This document shows positions 11,311 to 21,814 of a stretch of 64,000 bases of DNA, piece by piece. Origin of the DNA: Mesostigma viride (lineage: Eukaryota; Streptophyta; Mesostigmatophyceae; Mesostigmatales; Mesostigmataceae). Below the pieces are notes generated by a model. That model was not told the DNA's origin. It did no database searches and saw only the letters and a list, made by a program, of their open reading frames with translations. Each line of letters opens with the position of its first letter. Position 1 is the stretch's first letter. The translations under genes and the position numbers were made by a program. The stretch spans positions 1,320,785-1,384,784 of the forward strand of contig RPFO01000079.1 of assembly GCA_009746045.1 (NCBI GenBank), given 5' to 3'.

Positions 11311-13110
11311 TGTGTGTTGCCAGGGGGGAGAAGAACAGCCACTGAGTGCTGTTCCACACAGACAGCTGTCAATGATGGCAAGGGAGGGGAAGCAGGTGCG
11401 AAAGGGGTGGATCAAGAGCCGACTTTGGAGGAGAAACGGGCTGCCCTACTGAAGCATGTGTGGTCTGCCAAGCATACTCTGTCTTATTTGGCCACCTATC
11501 CAGTGGAACACATCTTTTTCCTGCATTTGGTGCCTAATGAACCTGAGTCTGCTAGTGATCATTCTGTCAATGCTGTCAGTTCTACTGTCACCACTGAGCA
11601 ACAACAGCAGCATGATGCCTTGTTGGACAGGTATGGAGCCATCTTTGAGGACAAGATGCCCCAGTATCCTCCTGAGGGACCCATCACACATGTCATCAAG
11701 TTGGTAGAGGGTGCTCGTCCTCCTTTGTGCCTATGTACAGGATGGGCCCTGCAGAGATGGCAGAGCTGAAGACCATACTTATTGGCCTGTTGGAGGCTGG
11801 TCTGATCCTCCCAGCTAACAGTCCTTTCAGTTCTGGGTGTTTGCTTGTACCCAAGCATGATGGGGGGTGGAGGTTGTGCATTGACCTGAGGGGACTGAAC
11901 AAGGTGACTGTCAAGTCCAGGTACCCTCTGCCCAGAATTGATGAGTTGCTGGAGAGGACTGCAGGAGCTGCCTTCTTTACCAAGTTTGACCTCAGGCATG
12001 CTTTCTGGCAGATCAGGGTGGCTACTGAGGACATCCCCAAGACGGCCTTTTCTACCCCATGGGGACAGTTCCAGTGGACAGTAATGCCCATGGGTGCCTC
12101 TAACAGTCCTGCCACTATGCAGATGTTTGTCAATGCCATCTTTGGCCACCTGACTGGAAATGCCCTGCCCCAGATCTCACCTGACCTTCGCAACCCCAGG
12201 TTCAAGGACATTGCCCACTTGTGTGACACTACCAGGGTGGTCTTCAGGACTTGTGTGGTCGTCTACCTGGACGACATTCTGGTACACTCTCGTACCTTCA
12301 GGGAGCACCTGGAGAACGTGGAGGAGGTCCTTAAGGTGATCCATCAGTATCATCTGTCGGTGAAGAGGTCCAAGGTGGAGTGGGGCCAAGAGGTGAAGTT
12401 TCTGGGCTACCAGCTGAGCGCTGCAGGTATGACTCCTGAGGCCAGCAAGGTCTCTGCTGTTTTGGAGTGGCCTGTGTTGAAGTCAGCTCAGGATGTCAGA
12501 TCCTTTCTGGGCCTGGTGGGCTGGTACCGACGGTTCATTCCCTGACATGGCGGCCATCTCTGGTCCCCTGTTAGCCCTGCTCAAGAAGGATGTCCCTTTG
12601 AATGGACTGCAGCATGCCAGCAAGCTTTTGATGTGTTGAAGCAGAAGCTTACCACTGCTCCCTTGTTGGTGGGCCCCAACCCAGACTTGCCATACCAGGT
12701 CAGGTCTGACGCCTCACAGGGTGCTATTGGTGCAGTACTAATGCAAGATCATGGTAAGGGCCCTCAACCAGTGGAATACATGTCCAGGAGTATGACGTCT
12801 GCAGAACGTAACTACCCTGTTCATGAGCAAGAGCTGTTGGGATTGGTGGTGGCCTGTCACAAGTGGGAACACCTACTGAAGGGGGCCCAGTTTTCTGTGG
12901 CCAGCAGCGCCAGAGATGGGCAGGGCAACGAGTCTATTACCCTGATGACTGACCACAGGCCCTTGGTACATGTGTTGGAACAGACCCGGATGAGTAAGAG
13001 GATGGCTGGATGGATGGAGTTCCTGGGGGGGTTTGGACCTTTCTCTGTGAGGTACATTCCTGGTACGCAGAATGTGGTGCCTGACGCCCTGTCCAGGAGG
13101 AGGGATTTGA
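11311..13110 (+). pseudogene. G1 reverse transcriptase and RNase H, frameshifted
   Basis: Copies element RNA into DNA and degrades the RNA strand. The RT reads mainly at 11727-12545, with the palm motif around FDLRHAFWQIR, MPMGASNSPATMQ and the catalytic YLDDILVHS at 12259-12288. Two compensating indels near 12544 and 12598 interrupt the connection. RNase H follows, with SDASQGAIGAVLMQ (12702-12743), HEQELLGLV and TDHRPL, ending in a 'PDALSRR' motif typical of Ty3/gypsy. Catalytic residues are present, but the frame breaks prevent one continuous product. Confidence 0.93.
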
Positions 13111-15168
13111 TGGGAAGTTTTCATGAGGACTTGGACATCTGTGCTGCCCTGATTTCTGTGGTAGAGTGTGGAGCCTTGACTAGAGCTCAGGCCAACAACC
13201 AGAAGGTTTCTCAACTGTTGACACCACCTGTAGGGAATAACGGTGGTCCCGTGATGCTCATCGACCAGGGCTCTGTCCCAGAGTTGACAGGCGTCCAGGA
13301 GGGTGTCCAGTCACTGTCTGACAGTCTTAGGAGAAGTCCTGAAGGTGTGGTGCCCACTCCCACAGAGCAGCCAGGTGAGGGAGGCCCTGCTAGGCGCAGC
13401 AGAGGTAGGCCCAGGAAGTGGGTCATGGACCCTGTGTTGGTAGGCCGGTCCAAGGTGTTGGCCTCTCAGGTGATGGCAAGGTCAAAAGGGCCTATAGCTA
13501 CTACTGTCTCATCCAAGCAGTTGGTGGCTAGCCCTGGGCAGGAAGAGGAGATGCAGATGCAGCCCCTGGGACCTGACAAGGACCTGGTGTTGCCTAACCC
13601 TTTAAATATTTCCCTGCTGGACGTCATCAAGGCCTTCACCAAGACGGAGGACATGGCTACTGCAGCTATCCAGAGGGGCAACTTTGGCAATAGACCTGTA
13701 GAATACTGGGAGGGCGTTCTGTATGTTCACACTCATGATGCAGAGCACACGGTGACTAGAAAAGTGTATGTGCCTGAGATGGCCATTCCCACAGTGTTAC
13801 ATTGTTTCCATGACGATGTGACTGCGTGTCATCCTGGTTATGCTAAGCTACTGCATGAGGTGCAGCAGAGGTTTTGGTGGCCTGGCCTTTATCAGGATGT
13901 TAAGGCCTATGTGGACTCCTGTGACTCCTGCCAGAGAAATAAGGTCAGGAACCAAGCCACGCCCATTTTCCCATGGCTATGCCCATTCCCCTGCGCCCTT
14001 GGATCAGTGTGACTATGGATTTTATCTGTGGTCTTCCCATGTCAGATGGTGGCAATGACAGGATCCTTGTGGTCATGGACAGGCTGTCCAGGATGTGCCA
14101 TCTGATTCCTTGCAATACTCATCTCACCGCTGTACAGTGTGTAGATTTGTTTATGAAGGAGATCTACCGTCTGCACGGCATGCCTAGAGTGATCATCACT
14201 GATCAGGACCCCCTTTGGCTGTCAGGGTTTTGGAAGTCATTCTTTGACATCCTAGACACTAAGCTGGCATTCGGTGTGGCATACAGGTGTGCCAGTACTG
14301 GGGCGGTGGAGAGGATGAACAGAATTGTCAGGGAGTGTCAAAAGCACTATTGTACACACGACAACAAGGACTGGGACAAGAAGATACCTTTCATAGAGTT
14401 CGCAATCAACAACTCTCCTCTGGCTCCTCACCAGATGTCCCCCTTCGTGATCTGCAATGGCCAGTGTCCCTTGACACCATTCGACTTGGAACTGCCTGAC
14501 AGAGACGCTGAAGGCCCTTTCCAGCGACGTCTTGGTTCAGTCCAGCAGTTGTTGGCTTCCTTCCAGGAGGCTCACAGCATTGTGGCTACCCAGCTGTTGA
14601 GGACACAGGACAAATACCTGACTACGCCTGGCAGCAAACGGTGGCCAGTCATTCCTTTGTAGCTCCTGGGGACTTGGTGTTGCTGGAAGCCAACAGAGTG
14701 CTGCCTGAGAAGGAGCAATGCAGGAAACTGCAACCACTCTGGTTGGGTCCTTACCCAGTGTTGGCAACCTTCCACTATGGTACAGTGGTCCAGGTCCAAG
14801 TGCCTTCTCACTGGAAGCTCAGGAATAATATTTTTCACCTAGCCCAGCTGAAGCTGTACAGGCGCAACACCTTACCAGGCAGATTGTCTGCCCCTTTGCC
14901 TTATGAATTGGATTCTGAGGGGGAGAAGATCTATGAAGTGGAGCGGTTGTTGGCTCACAGGGTGAAGGGGAAAGGTCGTACCAAACAGTTGCAGTTTAAG
15001 GTACACTGGAAGGGAGAGCTAGAGGTGACTGCTACGTGGCTGTGGTTGTCTGATCTCACCAACAGTCACTCTGCTGTACTAGAGTATTGTCAGCGTCATG
15101 GTATCACCTTGCCTGAGTGGTATGTCATGGGCTCTGAGCGGTGTGCTCCCCTTCATAGCTCCCAGTGA
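13111..15168 (+). pseudogene. G1 integrase with C-terminal chromodomain, frameshifted
   Basis: Inserts element DNA. The HHCC zinc-binding domain is at 13800-13935 (HCFHDD, HPGYAKL, CDSCQ). After a frameshift near 13970 comes the catalytic core: D in TMDFICGLP (about 14012), D in ITDQDP (about 14190) and E in GAVERMNR (about 14308). A further shift near 14650 leads to an SH3-like domain and then a chromodomain-like segment at 14930-15110 (YEVERLLAHR, FKVHWKG). Chromodomains in this position guide insertion to particular chromatin in known chromoviruses. The reading frame ends at TGA 15166-15168. Confidence 0.92.
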
Positions 15169-15216
15169 GCACTGCTAACACCTCTTTTTGGTGTTTTGTG
15201 TCTGTGGTTGCCAGCC

Positions 15217-16065
15217 ATGGCCGACTCCCATCCGGAGGGGACACCCAGGCCACCTGCACGAACCCAAGAGGACGTGAGGGCTACGTATGTCTTTCAGCAC
15301 GACTACGCTGGCCCCAGAGCCCCGGGCCCTTCGATCCAGGAAGACGCTGGGTTTGTGGAAGCCCATTTTCTCAATCTGTTCCAGCGTATGGTACATGATC
15401 AGCAACGGCACGAGCAGCGTCACGGGGCCTTGATAACCAGGTTGATTAATGTGGAGGGTCTGGTTACTCAGATGGCAGAACACTTGAGGGCTGGGCACAT
15501 TCCAACTGTGGGTTCTGCTGTGCCTGCAGTTTCTGAGGCTCCAGTAGCTCAGGAGGCTATCCCCACCCCGGTGGTCTCAGTCCCCTCTCCTACGGAGGCT
15601 CCTCCACCCCCTAAGGTGGTGGTACACTTGCCCAGGTCAGCTGTTCCAACAAAACAGGTGGAGCAGTTCTTGGACCACCGTAATTGTGCTCCTGGACAGT
15701 GCGAGTGGTGTAAATCCTTGTACACAGCCATGCAGGCATTGGATCAGACAGTGGTGGAGGAGGGTGAACTAGTACCTGAGGGTATGGTAGAGTTGGCCCT
15801 TGACTGTCTGCCCCCCAGTCTCTGTGAGATTGGGTCACCTATGGTGGCTTACATTATGCACACCGTCTTTGCAGTGTACCCGTGGCCTTCGTTTGACATG
15901 AGGCCGGTGGAGGGCCAGGACTTGATGGAGGCTCTGCCCAGTGACCTGAGACTCGCCTTTGCAGGGCTCAAGCCAGTTGGATATTCCCAGACCTACACTG
16001 AGCTACTTGAGCAGGCTGTCAAGCAGGGAGAGTTTGACCTTACCCGTCGTCCAACTGCTCTGTGA
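15217..16065 (+). CDS. G1 accessory ORF3, unknown function
   Basis: A 282-residue open frame after pol, where some retroelements carry env or other extra genes. It starts at the first ATG (MADSHPEG). An N-terminal segment around residues 50-95 (HFLNLFQRMVHDQQR onward) looks helical and could be a coiled coil. A Pro/Val-rich linker follows, then a compact Cys/His motif HRNCAPGQCEWC near residues 148-160, then a helical C-terminal half. There is no signal peptide or membrane segment, so an envelope protein is unlikely. Unlike gag and pol of the same copy it has no internal frameshift. I do not recognise the family. It ends in TGATG, with the next ORF starting inside the stop. Confidence 0.7.
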   Translation: MADSHPEGTPRPPARTQEDVRATYVFQHDYAGPRAPGPSIQEDAGFVEAHFLNLFQRMVHDQQRHEQRHGALITRLINVEGLVTQMAEHLRAGHIPTVGSAVPAVSEAPVAQEAIPTPVVSVPSPTEAPPPPKVVVHLPRSAVPTKQVEQFLDHRNCAPGQCEWCKSLYTAMQALDQTVVEEGELVPEGMVELALDCLPPSLCEIGSPMVAYIMHTVFAVYPWPSFDMRPVEGQDLMEALPSDLRLAFAGLKPVGYSQTYTELLEQAVKQGEFDLTRRPTAL

Positions 16066-16451
16066 TGTCTTGTTTTCCACGCAAGGACAGCACAGTCTTT
16101 GTGGGGCTGCAGTTACCAAAGTTCCCTAACGAGCTGAGGGCCAGGCTCACACCTTTGAGGGTGCTGGTACCCATCTTGGGCGCCAGGTGGGGGCCTATCA
16201 AGGCCTTTCTACAGCTGTGGTGGGCCTATAGCAGCTGGCTATGTCGCCATAAGACTGCCAGTGGCTGGGTCTTCGATCCCCTCCGACAGGCTGTGGTCAC
16301 TCTGTCCTACCCTGCCCAGTGCAGTAGGTTTTCAGCTGAGTTGGGCAAGGCTGCTGAGACCTGCTTGGATATTCAGGTCAGCAGGAACTGGCCAGATCTG
16401 GTGTCCATGGTGGAGCATTTCCCAGTGTTTGGAACGAGGGGAAGGATATGA
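16065..16451 (+). CDS. G1 accessory ORF4, unknown function, overlaps ORF3 stop
   Basis: A 128-residue frame whose ATG overlaps the ORF3 stop (TGATG). It is tryptophan- and leucine-rich in the middle (around LQLWWAYSSWLC) and has several basic residues. It could be a separate product made by stop-restart translation, or the C-terminal part of ORF3 displaced by one frameshift; the second is at least as likely given the frameshifts in gag and pol. No family is recognised. Confidence 0.5.
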   Translation: MSCFPRKDSTVFVGLQLPKFPNELRARLTPLRVLVPILGARWGPIKAFLQLWWAYSSWLCRHKTASGWVFDPLRQAVVTLSYPAQCSRFSAELGKAAETCLDIQVSRNWPDLVSMVEHFPVFGTRGRI

Positions 16452-16841
16452 AGAAGGGGGATTGGTTCACTCTGTGAAGGGTTCCAGGATGGTTGGAGAT
16501 GGGCTGTGGAGTGAGGTGGGGATCCAGAATGGAGGCGACCAGTTCTGATGTCCAGTCCAGATTTCCAGCAACGACAGTTCTGAGTTCATGGTAGCTTTGC
16601 AGTTGTATTATCCAGGCATGGTTGCCTGTGTGTTAGTCACTTGATGACATTTCATCTGTGGGTGAATTTGTCTTATTCAGGGTTGACATGATCAGATGGT
16701 ACTGAGATAGGAGGCCCTTTGGGGATGTAAAAACCCACTTGCTTGTCCCAAGAGGTGGTGGACTTCCTGTTTAATGTTGTGTTGTTTTGTGGAGGTTGTT
16801 TTTATTCTTCTTGGCTTCTAGGAACTGGGAGTTCCTGTCTT
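16452..16841 (+). other. G1 3' untranslated region
   Basis: Non-coding sequence between ORF4 and the polypurine tract. It becomes T-rich near the end. I see nothing else in it. Confidence 0.6.
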
Positions 16842-16853
16842 GAGGGGGAGATA
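16842..16853 (+). promoter_or_regulatory. G1 polypurine tract
   Basis: GAGGGGGAGATA immediately before the 3' LTR, the usual place and composition for plus-strand priming. Confidence 0.8.
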
Positions 16854-17556
16854 TGTAACAACCAAATGTTACATCCAAAGTTTTCCTACTGTTGAATCTT
16901 ATTATGAGTTCTTTAGGACAATTATTTGAGAAGTTAGGAGGCTTCGACGTCTGATAGATATTGGGCCTGTTGAGATCTGTCGAATCTATTGTTCTACCCT
17001 CATTGGTCGTGGCCTGATCCACGTAGGGTACTTTGCATGGTGTTGTTTAGTCAGTCAAAGATTCTCTGCAGTACCGTTGTACCTGGTGGATTTGGTTCCA
17101 GGTCCTTGAGATTTCGTATGTGCTGGCTTTGTGTTGTGTGGAGGATTCGGAGGCTAAGATCTTATCTTGAGTGATCCTCACTTTTGATTGGTCCTTCCGG
17201 GTTAGGGTTGGATGGATGCTGCGTGCACGATGACTTTTATCCTGTTTGGGGCGGCCGTGCATGTGTGCGTACGTGAGAGCTAAAGCTATGGTGTAATTCA
17301 AGGGTTTCCTTGTTTCATCAATCAAACAACCCTTGCCAAAAGTCAACTATAACTTCAACAGATAGTCGACTTGGATATAACTTGTCTGTTGTGTCTAACA
17401 AGGGTGGGGACTCATTCCCTTAACTGTTGAAGATCCATCTTCATTGCTTCTCTGGACGTGAAGTTATCTGTCGCGACTCCAACCCAGGTATAAAGATCTT
17501 TTCACGCTAATGTTGATACTGAGGCAGTTGCAAACACAACATTTTTAGTCGTTACA
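16854..17556 (+). repeat. G1 3' LTR
   Basis: 703 bp, identical to 8141-8843 except A for T at 17526. Followed by the ATTAT duplication at 17557-17561. Confidence 0.97.
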
Positions 17557-17561
17557 ATTAT

Positions 17562-17830
17562 CATGATCAGTGCATCAAGGAAGCACATGCAGCAGCTGTG
17601 GCATGCCTTTGGATACGAGCCACGAGCCACGAGCGAACATGGCTGACGGCGGAGCTCAGAACTTTTGCGTCTGAGCCCCAAATGCAGTCAGATCACTTGC
17701 AACCGATGCGTCTTTTCTAGGCGCATCTGCTACTATCATCGGTCACAGCTGTAACGCAGTACTGTGACCAGCCTGCAGCTATTATACGCAATTAAGCTGA
17801 TATAATTTTCCGAAGCTGACTACGCAATAT
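17562..17830. other. Short non-coding interval
   Basis: Continues the sequence interrupted by G1 at 8135. No feature is recognised before the LINE ORF1 remnant. Confidence 0.5.
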
Positions 17831-19315
17831 ATGACGAGCAAACGCTCCTCGACGCAACGCAGCCTGGCGGCTGTGCTCGGCAATGAAAATACGTCTGCAG
17901 CTCCGGCTGCAGCTTCGCCCTCAGGTCCGGAAGGCACTGGTGGTGACACTAGTCGCGCACTGGTGGTCGTCCAGATACCTCCCGGGCTTTCCTCGCCCTC
18001 TGCATCGCCTGAACCAAAGCGCAGTCGCCCAGGCGAACCTGGCTGGTCGATCTGAGCGCGATTTTGACGTCGACAGGCTCTTTACCACCTTCGACGTCAA
18101 CAGGCCTGGCCTTTTCGACATGCCACCCATCAAGATACTGGATCTCGTGTTTTACGGGTCACACGCCTCAGTGACTGCTGGCCCTGTGCCTGTGCCGGTG
18201 TGCCAGCAACTCCATTTCAAAACCAACTTTTTCCGCAACGGAGCTGACGGCCGGTTTTCCCACCGCGCATAGATCTGACGCCCCTTCTTCGACCAACCTG
18301 GCCGGCTGGTCTCGCCCCCGCCTTCAGCTCGCAGCTCTCTTTACCATCCTGAAGCGCTCTGCCGAGGACCTCATTCTGACCCCCGCCCCCTTGTCCGCAT
18401 CCACCTTCCTCCTCCACCTCCACGACGCCATCTCACAGCACGTGACGCCCCTAGCTAGCTGCAGATGTGGCAGCTGTGGGTCGCACGCTGGCTGCTGAGC
18501 TCCCCACCATCACCCCACCGCCACCGCCACCCTCCTCGCCTCCCCCCCCCCCCTCCGCCTCCACCGACTCCATCACCACCCAGCTCCGCGACATCGACCA
18601 GCACCTTAAGGACAATGCCATCGCCATCGAGGTCCTGCAAAACACCGCACCTGGGCGGCCGGTAAGGACATTGCCGCCAAGCCCGCCCCAGCTGGCCTGC
18701 ATGGCTGGCGATGCTCCTCCCATCCCGCGACCTGGGCGGACATGCTTAAGCAGCACGTACACCACCTCCACCACCTCCGCCGTCGCAGCACAGCTCCAGC
18801 AGCAGACGCTCGACCTCCGCGAGGAGGCTGAGCTCGCCAAGCGCAGCCTCAACGTCATCGTTAAGAACTTCGACATGGAGGAAGGTGAGAATTCCGAGAA
18901 GCTTACGCGTGCGTTTGAGAGAGAAATCCTTGGTCACATGGGCCTTAGTTAGTGGTGAGATCGAGCTGGTCGCCCACCGCGTTCCCCGCGCGCGCGGGGT
19001 AAGGCAGGGGCGCCCCCGCTCCTTCTCATGCCTTTAAGAACCCGGCGGACAAGATTTCTTTTCTCAGACGCCGCAAGCGGCTCGAGAAGACTCACTTCAC
19101 CCTTGACGACGACTTGACCCTGGCGCAGCAACTGCCAACGGCGACAGGAGCTATGGCCGACCTACCTCCAGCTCCGGCAGACCAAGGCGGGGTGCCCAGC
19201 CGGTGTATTGGAAGGGGGCGGCCATCTACGTCGGCCACACTGAGCCCTGGCACGCGACCCCATCAACTGGTCACCGCGGCCCCAACGACTCCAGACGCCC
19301 CAGCTTAGGGGAATA
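17831..19315 (+). pseudogene. LINE ORF1 (L1-ORF1p-like) remnant, copy 1
   Basis: Frameshifted remains of a LINE first ORF, an RNA-binding nucleic-acid chaperone in related elements. It begins MTSKRSSTQRS and has a stop at 18053. Further pieces are at 18050-18272, at 18467-18952 (Pro-rich, then a coiled-coil-like segment and LNVIVKNFDMEEGEN, the RRM-like start), and at 18955-19310 in shifted frames, where RRRKRLEKTHFTLDDDLTL and then ELWPTYLQLRQ and VYWKGAAIYVG match the usual C-terminal domain order. Two other fragments of the same type lie at 20587-21100 (minus) and 53870-54095 (minus). No ORF2 follows. The family call rests on this shared pattern. Confidence 0.7.
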
Positions 19316-19399
19316 CATCAGTAGTAGTGTAGACTAGATAGACCGTGGCCATGTACATGTACGCCTCCTACAGGCACTATACCAGCTGATTCACGAGCA

Positions 19400-19595
19400 T
19401 TATTTAAGTAAGTAAGTAAGTAAGTACTTGCGTGTCATGCGCAAAGGCATGCCACGGAGTACTATGCTAATCTCATTAGAAAAAAATAATTACACAAAAG
19501 TTTAAACAAATATCGCCTGCATCATTCCCCAACCATTAAGCACTAGATGGGGATGTAATCCTCATCCGAGCTGTCCTCTACTGTAATGGCATCTA
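19400..19595 (-). repeat. Dispersed repeat R2, inverted copy
   Basis: Near-identical in reverse to 6649-6845, including the acidic tail ending DEDYIPI and its stop. It starts with a (TAAG)n run at 19403-19427. Confidence 0.75.
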
Positions 19596-19852
19596 CGAGC
19601 ATTATTTAGACATGTACATGTGTCAGTTGGCGATGCCTTCTTAGGATCAGGAGACGTCCGTCCTATAGTCAGCAAAAGTTGGTGCGAGATGTCCCCAGTT
19701 CGATTCCGGCCTGGATTCATTTGCAGATCGCGTTTTCCGCGGACCGGCACTGAACGCAAATGGTTTCCACCTTTGCGGCGTGCCAAATCAGAATGTACAT
19801 GTGTGCCTATGATGTGCCACACCCCAGATGATGCCTAGCTTTATTTAGTTAT
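19596..19852. other. Spacer with tRNA-like B-box
   Basis: Contains AGTTCGATTCC at 19697-19707, the RNA polymerase III B-box consensus, but no cloverleaf or clear A-box was found. It could be a SINE relic. No gene is seen. Confidence 0.35.
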
Positions 19853-20375
19853 GCTGTGCCCATGCAGAGAGCTGCTCTCTGCTGAGATGCCACGCTCTAG
19901 CTTTTGTATAGCTATGATGATCTTCCCCCCCCATGACTGGCTCCCCCTTTGCTTGGCATAGCTTGATACAGTGTAGATCATGGGGATGCAGGTGCCCTGG
20001 TGCACCTAGAGCAAGTGTCGTTTACATTCCCACCCTTGCAGGAGGTAGCTTACAATGTATTGTAGGCCACATGCCCCTTCTCTGGGCTATTAATTAATTA
20101 GTAGTTAACATAACTCCGTTGGGAGTACATGTAGCACATATCCCGGAGACTGGGGGCATATGGCTTTTACATTCTGGGCTACTTCCTGCAAGAGTGGAAT
20201 GTAAGCAACACTTGCTCTAGGTGCCTCAAGGGCACCGGCACCACCATATGCTGTCTCGGGTTCAACCCAGCTAAGGGGATCCCGGCATGGGGGAGGAAGA
20301 TCATCATGGCTATACAAGAGCTAGGGCATGGCTTCTCAACAGAGAGCGTCTCTCTGCATAGGCATAGCATGCATG
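19853..20375. repeat. Large imperfect inverted repeat (fold-back), R1 arms
   Basis: The left arm, about 19853-20085, is the reverse complement, with many mismatches, of the right arm at about 20140-20375. Paired blocks include CATGCAGAGAG with CTCTCTGCATAG, GATGATCTTCC with GGAAGATCATCATG, CTAGAGCAAGTG with CACTTGCTCTAG, and TTGCAGGA with TCCTGCAA. The centre near 20090-20135 holds TTAATTAATTAG and AACTCCGTTGGGAG. Other R1 copies lie at 6343-6550 and 21525-21814. It could be a fold-back transposon or two copies inserted head to head. Confidence 0.75.
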
Positions 20376-20586
20376 GCTAAATTCTTCTTAGTGCAACATC
20401 CATGGGAGGTCCCATTATAGGCATGGCGTGGCTAAATGTTGACTTCAGGCATCATCCATGGGGGTTATTATGGGCGGCACATGCGCGTGGGCCACATGCT
20501 AGGCTAAGCCTGACTAATCTACACTACGTACTGGTATATATTCCCTATTATGAGGTGGCAGGAGGGGCCTGGGCCATGGCTTGTTG
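20376..20586. other. Non-coding interval
   Basis: No gene or repeat is recognised apart from a GGCATGGCTAAA motif shared with the end of the preceding arm. Confidence 0.4.
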
Positions 20587-21100
20587 TCAACGTGGATGAC
20601 CGCCCCCCTCCAGTATACCGGCTTCCCCCCTGCGCTCTGCCGGAGCTGAAGGTAGGTCGGCCATAGCTCGCGTCGCCGCTGTTGCTGCATGGGCCAGGGT
20701 CAAGTCCTCGTCCAGCGTGAAGCCAGACCCCGAGAGCTTCTTGCGGCATTTAAGGAACGACAGCTTGTCCGCCATGTACTTAAAGGTGAGGAGCCGGGCC
20801 AGCCTTACCCCGCGCGCGGGGGAGGCGGACAGCCGACATCCGCGCAGCTCACCAGTGAGTTGCATGGGGGCAAGAATGTCGCGCTTAAATGCCGTGAGAA
20901 GGCCCGTCGAGGTCTCACCGACCGGCTGGTCGAAGTGCTTGACGCTGACATTGTGGCTGCGCTGGGTGACGTCGGCCTCCTCGCGAAGGTCGAGGGCTTA
21001 TTGCTTGAGCTGTGCCGCGATGGTGGAGGTGGCGGAGAATGGTGTGCTGGATCGGTTGGGGGCGGGCGCACCCGAGCAGAGTGTCGGTGTTAAAACAAAA
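20587..21100 (-). pseudogene. LINE ORF1 remnant, copy 2, inverted
   Basis: Read on the minus strand it keeps the same order as copy 1: a coiled-coil end (LDLREE-like), NVSVKHFDQPVGE, then KLSFLKCRKKLSGSG, FTLDEDLTLAHAAT, ELWPTYLQLRQ and VYWRGAVIHVDN, spread over more than one frame. It is about 1.3 kb from copy 1 and faces it across the fold-back repeat. Confidence 0.7.
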
Positions 21101-21287
21101 TTTGCCGTCCGGGAGGATGAGGCAATTGATGTCGTGGAGATGGAGGCACAGCCGGGCTATTATGTGCTACATATACTCCGAACGAAATGTTCCTTTGGCA
21201 TGAAGGAGAATGGGGGTCTCTGCCCTTTCTCCTGTTGCACATGCACACACATGGATTACACACACAGGGTTAAAAGCATGCACTTCG

Positions 21288-21344
21288 GTGCTCCGTGACT
21301 CCGGCCCCAATTAACTGGAGCACGAGTTTAATTCATTAATTCAT
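21288..21344 (+). repeat. Dispersed repeat R3, copy 2
   Basis: GTGCTCCGTGACTCC and GGAGCACGAGTTTAAT, as at 198-243, with a longer loop. The interval 21101-21287 shows nothing else recognisable. Confidence 0.6.
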
Positions 21345-21524
21345 TAACTCAGCTGTCGCTACATGTGCAAAAGCTTAAAAACTATCGTGTGTTGCTAAAA
21401 CAGGGGCATGCACATTCTGATCAGATCGGCGTCTATCCGTGATAATGTATGGAACACATATCGAGTAATAGCACCACGGCTACACTCATACTTACACCCA
21501 CCCATGGCTGACCGATCGAGTCAT

Positions 21525-21814
21525 GCTTTGCCCATGCAGGGAGTTACTCTCTGCTGAGAGGCCATGTGTACCCCAGCTATAGCCTAGCCACATACCTTCC
21601 ACCCCATATGTCATGCAGGCCTTCTAGGCCCTCTCCTCAAGCCGCCTTGTGTGCCTGTGCTTGTTTAGGAGGCATGAACCATCATGGAGGTGCAGGTGCA
21701 CCTAGTGCACCCAGAGCAGGTGATAGTTGTACATCCTACACCTGCAGGTTGTCGCCCTGATTGTATTACAAACCCATAGATGCCCCTTTCTCAGGGCTAT
21801 GTGTTACATATGCT
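21525..21814 (-). repeat. R1 copy interrupted by element A1
   Basis: Inverted relative to 20105-20375 (CATGCAGGGAG, GCAGGTGCACCTAG, ACCTGCAGG, CCCCTTTCTCAGGGC). The repeat resumes after A1 at 46051-46077 with CTCCCCACGGAG and, after the piggyBac-like element, at 49616 with TTAATTAATTAA. Both mobile elements therefore landed in one R1 copy. Confidence 0.6.
21810..21814 (+). other. Target-site duplication ATGCT, left
   Basis: Repeated at 46051-46055 after the A1 3' LTR. Confidence 0.9.

Larger units (their letters stand above)
8141..17556 (+). mobile_element. Ty3/gypsy chromovirus G1, full length
   Basis: A complete 9.4-kb LTR retrotransposon. It has two 703-bp LTRs with TGTAAC...GTTACA ends, a flanking 5-bp duplication, a primer-binding site after the 5' LTR, and a purine-rich tract before the 3' LTR. 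The order is Gag, protease, RT, RNase H, integrase, chromodomain, then two additional ORFs. That order plus a C-terminal chromodomain identifies a chromovirus. By eye the LTRs differ at one position (8813 T, 17526 A), so the insertion is very recent. Yet the coding region switches frame at least eight times, so this copy cannot make full proteins and probably moved using proteins from another copy. Confidence 0.95.

Noticed and set aside
15217-16065. G1 ORF3 as a retroviral-type envelope gene
   Set aside because: No signal peptide, membrane anchor or cleavage-site pattern, and it is rich in charged helical and Pro segments.
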